From Vulcanimicrobiota bacterium (GTDB lineage Bacteria > Vulcanimicrobiota > Vulcanimicrobiia > Vulcanimicrobiales > Vulcanimicrobiaceae), in assembly GCA_019247395.1 (NCBI GenBank), contig JAFAOZ010000230.1, positions 1-5,239 of the forward strand: DNA of 5,239 bases. The letters are read 5' to 3'. The notes beneath the pieces were generated by a model. It did not search any database. It worked only from the letters and a program-made list of their open reading frames with translations, and had not been told where the DNA came from. Position 1 is the first letter of the stretch; each line of letters starts with the position of its first letter. The translations under genes and the position numbers were made by a program. This document shows positions 1 through 4,869 of this stretch, in pieces.

Positions 1-1048
1 GTTCGCCGCCTGCGACGGCACCGGCAGCATCCCGGGAACGAACTGCAAGATGGACGGCTTTAACCTCGAGTACGCCGGCTGCAACAGCAGCAACTCATGC
101 CCCATCAAACACCCGCAGTACGCCTACGTTCCGTACTCGGAGACCAAGCCGTACTTCGACATCGGTAAGCAGTACGTTCTCGCCGACGAAATGTACGCGT
201 CGAACTTCGATGCGAGCAGCTTCATCTCGCATCAGTATATTATTTCGGGGCAGGCGGAATCGGCGGTCGATTATCCGTACGGGCCGTGGGGCTGTCCCGG
301 CGGCTCAGGCGACACGGTCGCCGAAGTCGGGCCGCAGCGCCAAATCCCCTACGGCCGCGAGGTGCCCTGCTGGGATCCGACAACGCTCGGGGACGAGCTC
401 GACACGGCCGGCGTTCCCTGGGCGTACTACGCGGTCTCGTACTCCGGTTTTCCGGGACTTTGGAGCGCCTACCAGGCGATCAACCACATCTACAATGGTA
501 AGGATTGGTCGAAAGACGTCATCAGTCAGCCGTCACAGTTTCTGACCGACGTCAAGAACGGAAATTTACGCAGTGTCAGCTGGGTAACGCCCACATGCGC
601 CGACTCCGACCATGCCGGCTGCGGCTCGAAGAACGGTCCTTCCTGGGTCAGCTCGCTCGTCAACGCAATCGGCCAATCGAAGTACTGGAACGACACCGCG
701 ATGTTTATCTTTTGGGATGATTACGGCGGCTGGTACGACGCGGAACCGCCGGCCTACGTTGATTACGACGGACTCGGTTTCCGGCTTCCGATGCTGGTCG
801 TCTCCGCCTATGCGAAACAAGGGTACGTCTCGCACGTCCATTACGAGCACGGCAGCATCCTTCGGTTCGTCGAAGACATTTTTGGGCTGCCGCGCTTAGC
901 GGCGAGCGACACGCGAGCCAAGTCGCCGGCCAAAGATTGTTTCAACTTCAATCAAGCGCCGCGCAAGTTCAAGAAAATTCCTAGCCCGCTCGGGATCGAA
1001 TACTTCCTACACGCGCCGCCGGATCACCGGCCGCCCGACACGCAATAG
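1..1048 (+). CDS. Phosphoesterase family protein (acid phosphatase/phospholipase C superfamily), N-terminus cut by window edge
   Basis: The frame is open from base 2 to the TAG at 1046-1048, giving 348 visible residues. About 107 N-terminal residues are missing by comparison with the downstream paralogue, including any signal peptide and the N-terminal metal-binding ENRSF motif. Family hallmarks in order are MYASNFDASSFISHQYII (191-244, probable nucleophile Ser region), a SDHAG metal/His loop (around 602-616), the FIFWDDYGGWYD metal-binding Asp-Asp motif (around 707-742) and HYEHGSILRF (around 839-868). In the characterised relatives AcpA and bacterial phospholipase C, these positions bind metal and hydrolyse phosphomono- or diesters outside the cytoplasm. 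The substrate cannot be told from sequence. Many cysteines suggest an exported, disulfide-bonded protein. It has three cysteines absent from the paralogue, two of them flanking SDHAG. It is very probably co-transcribed with the next gene, 20 nt away. The first in-frame ATG (50) is not the start, because homology continues upstream to the edge. Confidence 0.9.
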   Translation, partial: FAACDGTGSIPGTNCKMDGFNLEYAGCNSSNSCPIKHPQYAYVPYSETKPYFDIGKQYVLADEMYASNFDASSFISHQYIISGQAESAVDYPYGPWGCPGGSGDTVAEVGPQRQIPYGREVPCWDPTTLGDELDTAGVPWAYYAVSYSGFPGLWSAYQAINHIYNGKDWSKDVISQPSQFLTDVKNGNLRSVSWVTPTCADSDHAGCGSKNGPSWVSSLVNAIGQSKYWNDTAMFIFWDDYGGWYDAEPPAYVDYDGLGFRLPMLVVSAYAKQGYVSHVHYEHGSILRFVEDIFGLPRLAASDTRAKSPAKDCFNFNQAPRKFKKIPSPLGIEYFLHAPPDHRPPDTQ

Positions 1049-1057
1049 TTCCACTAC

Positions 1058-1063
1058 AGGAGG
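1058..1063 (+). promoter_or_regulatory. Strong Shine-Dalgarno for the second phosphoesterase
   Basis: AGGAGG lies 5 nt before the ATG at 1069, inside the 20-nt gap between the two phosphoesterase genes. It fixes the start of the second gene and suggests efficient independent initiation in a shared transcript. No promoter is evident in the gap. Confidence 0.85.
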
Positions 1064-1068
1064 CGCCG

Positions 1069-2424
1069 ATGCACTATCGTCAGGCCGTTGCGTCGATTGC
1101 CGCCGCGGGGTTGACGCTCGTCCTCGCCGCCTGTCAGGGGAGCGGAGGATCCGGCCCCGGCAGCCTCCCGTTGCCGCCGGCGGCGCGCGCGCATCACGCG
1201 GCGTCGAGCGGCAAGATCAAGCACGTCGTCATTGTGATTCAGGAGAACCGCTCCTTCAACAATCTTTTCTACGGTTTCCCCGGTGCCAAGACCGTCAAGT
1301 ACGGCTACGATCACACGGGCAAAAAGGTCACGCTGCAGCCGATTCCGCTCGAAACCTGGTGGGACGTCGAACACGATTCCTACGGCTACTTCGATGCCTG
1401 TAACGGAACCGGCAGCATTCCGGGGACGGACTGCCGCATGAACGGTTTCGATCGCGAATGGGCCGGATGCAGCAGCGGCTGTCCGGCGTATCCGACGTAC
1501 GCCTACGTGCCGCACACCGAAACGAAGCCGTACTTCTATATGGGCAAGCAATACGTGCTCGCCGATCAAATGTACGCGTCGAACTTTGACGCGAGCAGCT
1601 TCATCTCGCATCAATACATCATCGCGGGCCAAGCCGAATCGGCCGTCAACTACCCGTGGAGTTCTTGGGGCTGTCCGGGCGGAAAATACGATCAGATCGA
1701 GATGGTCGGTCAGCAGCGCAACATCCCGGCCGGCTACGAAGTCGTCTGTTGGGATCCGACGACGCTCGGCGACGAACTGGACGCTGCCGGAGTCTCTTGG
1801 GGATTCTATACCGCGACCGTGAGCGGCGATTTCGGGATTTGGAGCGCGTACCAAGCGATCAATCATATCTACAACGGTCCGGACTGGAACAAAGACGTCC
1901 TCACGCCCCAAACGACGTTCTTTAACGACGTCGACAAGGGCAAGCTTCGTGCGGTGAGCTGGATTACGCCGACCTGGGAGAACTCCGATCACGCCGGCTC
2001 ACAGCACAACACCGGGCCCGCATGGGTTGCGTCGATCGTCAACGCCATCGGCGAATCGAAGTATTGGGATTCAACCGCCATCTTTATCTTCTGGGACGAC
2101 TATGGCGGCTGGTACGACCCTGAGCCGCCCGCGTACGCCGACTACGACGGACTGGGCATCCGCATCCCGATGTTGATCGTCTCGGCCTATGCGCGAAAGC
2201 ACTACGTTTCCCACACGCACTACGAGCACGGTACGATTCTTAAGTTCGTCGAAGAAACGTTCGGGTTGCCCGCCATGGCGGCAAGCGATACGCGCGCGAA
2301 CGCACCCGACGATGCATTCGACTTCAAAAAGGGGCCGCGCGCCTTCGGAAAGATTCCGTCGGCGCACGATCGCTCGTTCTTCATGAGTCAACGCACCTCG
2401 GGTCGCGCGCCGGACGACAACTAG
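1069..2424 (+). CDS. Phosphoesterase family lipoprotein (acid phosphatase/phospholipase C superfamily), complete
   Basis: 451 residues, started at ATG 1069 because of the AGGAGG 5 nt upstream and the signal peptide that follows. Residues 1-22 form a lipoprotein signal ending in the lipobox LAAC (Cys22), so the mature protein should be lipid-anchored outside the inner membrane. A Gly/Ser/Pro/Ala linker (about 23-48) precedes the catalytic domain. Motifs are QENRSFNNLF (Glu59-Asn60, metal ligands in relatives such as AcpA), His102, the probable nucleophile serine in DASSFISHQY (Ser176/177), SDHAG (His308), FWDDYGGWYD (Asp343-Asp344) and HYEHGTILKF (about 384-393). All expected catalytic elements are present, so it should be an active phosphomono- or diesterase; the substrate is unknown. 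Six cysteines of the mature domain (111, 122, 134, 138, 202, 227) could form three disulfides; Cys22 is separate as the lipidation site. It is a close tandem paralogue of the upstream gene. Confidence 0.93.
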   Translation: MHYRQAVASIAAAGLTLVLAACQGSGGSGPGSLPLPPAARAHHAASSGKIKHVVIVIQENRSFNNLFYGFPGAKTVKYGYDHTGKKVTLQPIPLETWWDVEHDSYGYFDACNGTGSIPGTDCRMNGFDREWAGCSSGCPAYPTYAYVPHTETKPYFYMGKQYVLADQMYASNFDASSFISHQYIIAGQAESAVNYPWSSWGCPGGKYDQIEMVGQQRNIPAGYEVVCWDPTTLGDELDAAGVSWGFYTATVSGDFGIWSAYQAINHIYNGPDWNKDVLTPQTTFFNDVDKGKLRAVSWITPTWENSDHAGSQHNTGPAWVASIVNAIGESKYWDSTAIFIFWDDYGGWYDPEPPAYADYDGLGIRIPMLIVSAYARKHYVSHTHYEHGTILKFVEETFGLPAMAASDTRANAPDDAFDFKKGPRAFGKIPSAHDRSFFMSQRTSGRAPDDN

Positions 2425-2449
2425 TTTAGCGTTTCCGCACTCTGGGTAG
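2424..2449 (+). promoter_or_regulatory. Putative sigma-B-type (general stress) promoter
   Basis: GTTTAG (2424-2429) and GGGTAG (2444-2449) are separated by 14 nt. The Bacillus sigma-B consensus is GTTTAA, a 12-15 nt spacer, then GGGTAT, so each element matches 5 of 6 with allowed spacing. The site starts at the last base of the preceding stop codon and would start transcription about 20 nt before the next gene's ATG. The downstream product looks like a stress-type hydrophilin, which fits. Whether this organism has a sigma-B/F-type factor is unknown. Confidence 0.45.
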
Positions 2450-2476
2450 GCTGGCCGCGTCAGCAAAGGAGACGTT

Positions 2477-2716
2477 ATGAGTAAAGACCCGATCGATCGC
2501 GCGGCCGATGCCATCAAGGGGACGATCGACGACGCCCGCGATAGCGTCCACGAAAACGCGCACCGCTCCGAAGCCGAAGCCGAGCGTATGCGCAGGGACG
2601 TTGCCGGCGACGCGATGAGCCCCGGCGAGAAGGCCGGCTCCGCCGCCAACGAGGCGAAAAATCGGGCGCAGGCGGAGATCGATAAGATGAAACGGGAGCT
2701 TCGCGACCGGACCTAA
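2477..2716 (+). CDS. Small hydrophilic stress-type protein (hydrophilin / CsbD- or LEA-like)
   Basis: 79 residues, from ATG 2477 after AAAGGAG (2465-2471), spacer 5 nt. The protein is rich in Ala, Glu, Asp, Arg and Lys and contains no Phe, Tyr, Trp or Cys. It has no signal peptide or membrane segment, so it should be cytosolic. The composition predicts an extended or disordered chain prone to form amphipathic helix, as in LEA-like hydrophilins and small CsbD-type general-stress proteins; I cannot assign it to a defined family. Two segments resemble each other: HRSEAEAERMRRD (29-41) and NRAQAEIDKMKRE (62-74), separated by a Gly/Ser/Pro-containing linker. It has its own probable promoter (sigma-B-like) and terminator, so it is likely a monocistronic stress gene. 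A role in protecting proteins or membranes during drying or osmotic stress is inferred only. Confidence 0.8.
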   Translation: MSKDPIDRAADAIKGTIDDARDSVHENAHRSEAEAERMRRDVAGDAMSPGEKAGSAANEAKNRAQAEIDKMKRELRDRT

Positions 2717-2728
2717 ATCGGGTCGGGT

Positions 2729-2755
2729 CCGGCTGAAAAGCCGGCCTTCGTTTTT
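2729..2755 (+). terminator. Rho-independent terminator of the hydrophilin gene
   Basis: A perfect 6-bp stem CCGGCT/AGCCGG (2729-2734 with 2739-2744) closes a GAAA tetraloop and is followed by CCTTCG and five Ts (2751-2755). It lies 12 nt after the TAA at 2714-2716. The T tract starts 6 nt after the stem, slightly later than ideal, so some readthrough is possible. Confidence 0.75.
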
Positions 2756-2822
2756 AGGCTCTCGTTAACGCCGAGTCCGGCCGAAATGGCCCAAAGGGCG
2801 CCTCAGGGCGCGAGTCAGCCCT

Positions 2823-2837
2823 ATTCGGGCCCCGAAT
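2823..2837. repeat. Near-perfect palindrome ATTCGGG-C-CCCGAAT
   Basis: Two 7-nt arms are exact reverse complements around a single central C (2830). A one-base centre is unsuitable for an RNA hairpin without opening inner pairs, so a DNA operator for a dimeric protein is at least as likely. It sits one base upstream of the nested inverted repeat. Confidence 0.6.
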
Positions 2838-2838
2838 T

Positions 2839-2881
2839 GCCGCTCGATTGCCTAAATGTGAACCACATTTTGCCGAGCGGC
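2839..2881. repeat. Nested inverted repeats: 8-bp GC-rich outer stem around a 7-bp AT-rich inner palindrome
   Basis: The outer arms GCCGCTCG (2839-2846) and CGAGCGGC (2874-2881) are perfectly complementary. Inside them AAATGTG (2854-2860) and CACATTT (2864-2870) are perfectly complementary with loop AAC. An asymmetric internal loop (7 nt on the left, 3 nt on the right) separates the stems. No T tract follows, so it is not a standard terminator. It lies just upstream of the putative promoter of the lipoprotein gene, where an operator would be expected; an RNA element is the alternative. Confidence 0.65.
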
Positions 2882-2888
2882 CCTATCC

Positions 2889-2915
2889 TTGAGCGCGTTT
2901 TGGTACTAGTATATT
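2889..2915 (+). promoter_or_regulatory. Putative sigma-70-type promoter of the repeat lipoprotein gene
   Basis: TTGAGC (2889-2894) and TATATT (2910-2915) resemble -35 and -10 boxes, but the 15-nt spacer is 2 nt short of ideal. Transcription would begin near 2922, just before the CCTTTC that can pair with the gene's Shine-Dalgarno. The prediction is weak on its own; position and downstream leader structure support it. Confidence 0.35.
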
Positions 2916-2922
2916 CGTACTA

Positions 2923-2959
2923 CCTTTCTGCTTCCTAGCGCCCCCCAGGCGCTGAAAGG
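2923..2959 (+). promoter_or_regulatory. 5' leader able to mask the ribosome binding site of the lipoprotein gene
   Basis: AGCGCC (2937-2942) pairs with GGCGCT (2948-2953) around the loop CCCCA. Directly stacked beneath it, CCTTTC (2923-2928) pairs exactly with GAAAGG (2954-2959), which is the Shine-Dalgarno of the gene starting at 2970. The only break is an 8-nt left-side bulge (2929-2936). The folded form would hide the binding site; an open form would expose it. This is the arrangement of a simple translational switch or thermometer, but no ligand or class is recognisable. Confidence 0.45.
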
Positions 2960-2969
2960 CAAAACTGAA

Positions 2970-3200
2970 ATGCGTACACTGATCGCGGGGTTTGCCCTCG
3001 GAACGATCGCCCTGCTGCTTGGCGGATGTGCCGGCGGCAACCTAAGCAGCAACTCATTCCTTCCAAGTGCGTCTCTGCATCCGGCAGGCGTCGTTGGCGG
3101 CGGTCCGTCTCCGGCAGGCGGTGTCGTAGGCGGCGGTCCGTCTCCGGCAGGCGGTGTCGTCGGCGGCGGTCCATCTCCGGCTCAGCACAGGCATCGCTGA
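2970..3200 (+). CDS. Small repeat lipoprotein with Gly/Pro/Val-rich tandem repeats, function unknown
   Basis: 76 residues, from ATG 2970 after GAAAGG (2954-2959), spacer 10 nt. Residues 1-20 form a clear lipoprotein signal: a basic start (MRTL), a hydrophobic core and lipobox LGGC with Cys20. The mature part of about 57 residues starts AGGNLSSNSF and then repeats SPAGGVVGGGP about three times (roughly residues 38-70), ending PAQHRHR. The repeat has no charge and would be flexible, like a spacer or surface-exposed tether; there is no catalytic domain. The His/Arg-rich end is the only charged part of the mature tail. I do not recognise a family. The reading frame is supported by the signal peptide and by all base substitutions between repeat copies being synonymous. 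The gene stands alone between a putative promoter and the promoter of the next gene. Confidence 0.72.
   Translation: MRTLIAGFALGTIALLLGGCAGGNLSSNSFLPSASLHPAGVVGGGPSPAGGVVGGGPSPAGGVVGGGPSPAQHRHR
3081..3176 (+). repeat. 33-bp in-frame tandem repeat, three copies
   Basis: Copies lie at 3081-3110 (30 bp, lacking one GGT codon), 3111-3143 and 3144-3176, and the start of a fourth (CCGGC) follows. Copies 2 and 3 differ at two bases. Copies 1 and 2 differ by one base plus the 3-nt gap. All substitutions fall in third codon positions. There is no spacer between copies. Copy number could vary by slippage without breaking the frame. Confidence 0.92.
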
Positions 3201-3202
3201 GC
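3180..3202 (+). other. 7-bp hairpin spanning the lipoprotein stop codon
   Basis: GCTCAGC (3180-3186) and GCTGAGC (3196-3202) are perfect reverse complements with a 9-nt loop, and the TGA stop (3198-3200) is in the right arm. Five Ts occur only at 3219-3223, 16 nt later, so this is not a canonical intrinsic terminator. It could stabilise the mRNA 3' end or weakly terminate. Confidence 0.35.
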
Positions 3203-3227
3203 AAGCTGGGGATTGGTATTTTTACGC

Positions 3228-3256
3228 TAGGCAGCAGCCAAGTCATGTAGTATAAT
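3228..3256 (+). promoter_or_regulatory. Sigma-70-type promoter of the LuxR-type regulator gene
   Basis: A perfect TATAAT (3251-3256) lies exactly 17 nt after TAGGCA (3228-3233), which matches 4 of 6 bases of TTGACA. Transcription would start near 3263, giving a leader of about 65 nt before the ATG at 3328. This is the best-supported housekeeping promoter in the window. Confidence 0.7.
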
Positions 3257-3270
3257 CGACCCGGCCCTAG

Positions 3271-3305
3271 TCCGCCGGTTGTAAATCGGCGGGCATGTAC
3301 CATGC
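3271..3305 (+). promoter_or_regulatory. Structured 5' leader of the LuxR-type regulator gene
   Basis: CCGCCG (3272-3277) pairs with CGGCGG (3287-3292), extendable by a G-U pair at each end, around the loop TTGTAAA. Immediately after it GCATG (3293-3297) pairs with CATGC (3301-3305) around TAC. Both lie in the predicted leader, 23 nt or more before the start codon, and no T tract follows. They may affect mRNA stability or translation, or the second may be an operator. Confidence 0.4.
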
Positions 3306-3327
3306 TTTCTTACACCTTTAGGGGACC

Positions 3328-4869
3328 ATGCTGAACGCGATTGCGACCCGCTCGAGCTTCGATGCCGAGCAGTTTGAGGAAGCGTTCTCGGCAGCGGACT
3401 TTGACCGCTGTCGGGAACTCGCTGACCACCAGGATAGCTTTGAGGCCATCCTGGCATCTTCACGCGTTGCTATACGGCAGCGGCGGTATATGGATGTTCT
3501 CGCGGCGCTCGCCGAGCCTCCGAAAGATCCGGCAGGCAAAATCGCGCGCGACGTACTGCTTGGAGCTGCACTCGGTCTAACGCGGGACTACGTTTCGGGG
3601 CGCCGCCTTATCGAGCGCGCCATCCGCGAGATGTCGCCGGCCGACCCGTGGTACTTCGACGCGGTCCATTACCGTGGGCTGATCGCGTGGATGACGCAGC
3701 AGCACGACGAAGCTGAAGCGGCTGCAAACGAACAACTCGTTTCCGTTAATCCGAATAATCGCGGCCGCGCACGCATCCTGCTATCGTGGGTCGCCCTGCG
3801 CCGGGGAAAGATTTTACGCCAAGTCGACGAGCTTCTGCGGGCGCTCGACGAGTTCGAGGCCGCGCCGGCGCCGGATCAGTTTCAGAAAGCCACCGCGCTT
3901 GTGACCTTGGCGCTGCTCTGTCGCGAGTTGCCCTTGCGTGAGGTCGGCGAACGCGTTCGCGGCGTCTTCGAGGCGATTCCGTGGACTTCGGGCCTGCAGT
4001 TGGAGCGCTTCCACGTCACCCGCCTCATAGCGGGCATGGATGAACTCGACGGCAACGAACTGGCGGCCTTCGCCGGCTTCAGAAAAGCCGCGCGACTCGC
4101 GCCGTCGGACCATTGGAGCCTTCTCTGTTCGCTCGATCGCGCGCAGTTAGCCCGAAGCACGGGCGAAACTGTTTTTGCGGCCGAGCAGTTGCAAGAAGCG
4201 CACGAAGTTGCGCAGCGCGTCTCGTGGAACGACGCAATCGGGGAGGAGCGCGCCGCCTTGCTGGTGCTCGCCGAACTCTTTGCCTTCGACGATGCGGCAA
4301 TCGCAGAACAGTATCTTGCACGGTATCGAACGCTCTCGAGCTCGATCATCCCGATTCTTTCCTACGGCACCGACCCGCGCGTCAAGGGTTTTGAATCGTA
4401 TTCGCAAGGCGTTGCATGGGTGCGTATCGGTGATGCCGACGAAGGGAAGGAAGCCCTGACCGAAGCGTGGTCGATCTTTGAAGATTTTAACTACGCATGG
4501 CGCGCGGCGCTCTGCGCGCTCGCCCTCTTCGACGCCACGAACGATCGGCGGTGGATCGGACGCGCGGCACGTAAGATCGATCCATGGCCGCACAGTTGGA
4601 TCGCGCGGCGGGTAGCGGAAGCGTCGAACACGTCGACCGTACGCTTGGACCGGATTCCGCCCGCAAAGCGGCAGGTTCTCGATCTGGTGCGCGCGGGCCG
4701 GCGAAACTCCGAAATCGCGACGGCGCTTGGACGAAGTCCGAACACGGTGCGCAACCAGCTCGCGCAGCTCTTTCAGACGTTTAACGTGAAGAGCCGCGCC
4801 GAGCTGGTGGCGGCACTGTCAAAACCGGTCGTGCCGTTAGCCCTGGTACAAGGCCGCCGCAAGCGTTAA
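3328..4869 (+). CDS. LuxR-type transcriptional regulator with helical-repeat (TPR-like) N-terminal region
   Basis: 513 residues. The C-terminal part (about 442-497) is a LuxR/GerE-type helix-turn-helix: RIPPAKRQVLDLVRAG, then NSEIATALGRSPNTVRNQL with the recognition helix near 470-485, then the typical FNVKSRAELVAAL. It should bind DNA, probably as a dimer. Residues 1-430 are Ala/Leu/Glu/Arg-rich helical hairpins resembling a tetratricopeptide-like solenoid, expected to bind a protein or small ligand. There is no P-loop ATPase as in MalT-type LuxR proteins, no phospho-receiver domain and no membrane segment, so it is a cytosolic regulator with an unrecognised input. The start at ATG 3328 is forced because an in-frame stop lies at 3319-3321. 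The Shine-Dalgarno AGGGG (3320-3324) is only 3 nt away, shorter than usual. It has its own promoter and terminator and is probably monocistronic. Its targets are not apparent. Confidence 0.88.
   Translation: MLNAIATRSSFDAEQFEEAFSAADFDRCRELADHQDSFEAILASSRVAIRQRRYMDVLAALAEPPKDPAGKIARDVLLGAALGLTRDYVSGRRLIERAIREMSPADPWYFDAVHYRGLIAWMTQQHDEAEAAANEQLVSVNPNNRGRARILLSWVALRRGKILRQVDELLRALDEFEAAPAPDQFQKATALVTLALLCRELPLREVGERVRGVFEAIPWTSGLQLERFHVTRLIAGMDELDGNELAAFAGFRKAARLAPSDHWSLLCSLDRAQLARSTGETVFAAEQLQEAHEVAQRVSWNDAIGEERAALLVLAELFAFDDAAIAEQYLARYRTLSSSIIPILSYGTDPRVKGFESYSQGVAWVRIGDADEGKEALTEAWSIFEDFNYAWRAALCALALFDATNDRRWIGRAARKIDPWPHSWIARRVAEASNTSTVRLDRIPPAKRQVLDLVRAGRRNSEIATALGRSPNTVRNQLAQLFQTFNVKSRAELVAALSKPVVPLALVQGRRKR

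Larger units (their letters stand above)
2756..2888. other. Non-coding interval with clustered inverted repeats
   Basis: I see no convincing gene here. The stretch holds several short inverted repeats in a row: GCCG/CGGC (2770-2781), GGCC/GGCC (2779-2791), GCCC-AAA-GGGC (2789-2799), AGGGC/GCCCT (2805-2822), ATTCGGG-C-CCCGAAT (2823-2837) and a nested pair at 2839-2881. Some overlap, so not all can form together. It may be an operator region for the lipoprotein gene downstream, a structured non-coding RNA, or a processed 3' region of the hydrophilin transcript. Confidence 0.5.

Noticed and set aside
1054..1992. Long minus-strand open frame of 312 codons antisense to the second phosphoesterase
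   Set aside because: It is Arg/Val-rich with no recognisable domain and mirrors the codon bias of the plus-strand gene, whose signal peptide and catalytic motifs are clear. It is a shadow frame.
2071..2649. Minus-strand open frame of 192 codons across the end of the second phosphoesterase and the hydrophilin
   Set aside because: It covers two supported plus-strand genes and their promoter region and shows no domain. The plus-strand genes have ribosome binding sites and matching family features.
2854..2870. Canonical CRP/FNR binding site
   Set aside because: The arms match CRP half-site ends, but the centre is 5 bp too short for the 22-bp dimer site, so the half-sites would not be correctly spaced.
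3081..3176. CRISPR-like spaced repeats
   Set aside because: Copies are directly adjacent with no spacers, lie in frame within a coding region, and differ by silent changes.
3026..3250. Overlapping plus-strand frame of 74 codons through the same repeat
   Set aside because: It is an Arg-rich out-of-frame reading of the GC-rich repeat and has no ribosome binding site or signal. Its end runs into the next promoter.
2935..3303. Minus-strand open frame of 122 codons over the repeat lipoprotein
   Set aside because: Its repeats (RLPETDRR type) are the antisense reading of the 33-bp repeat. Silent changes support the plus-strand frame at 2970, which also has a lipoprotein signal.
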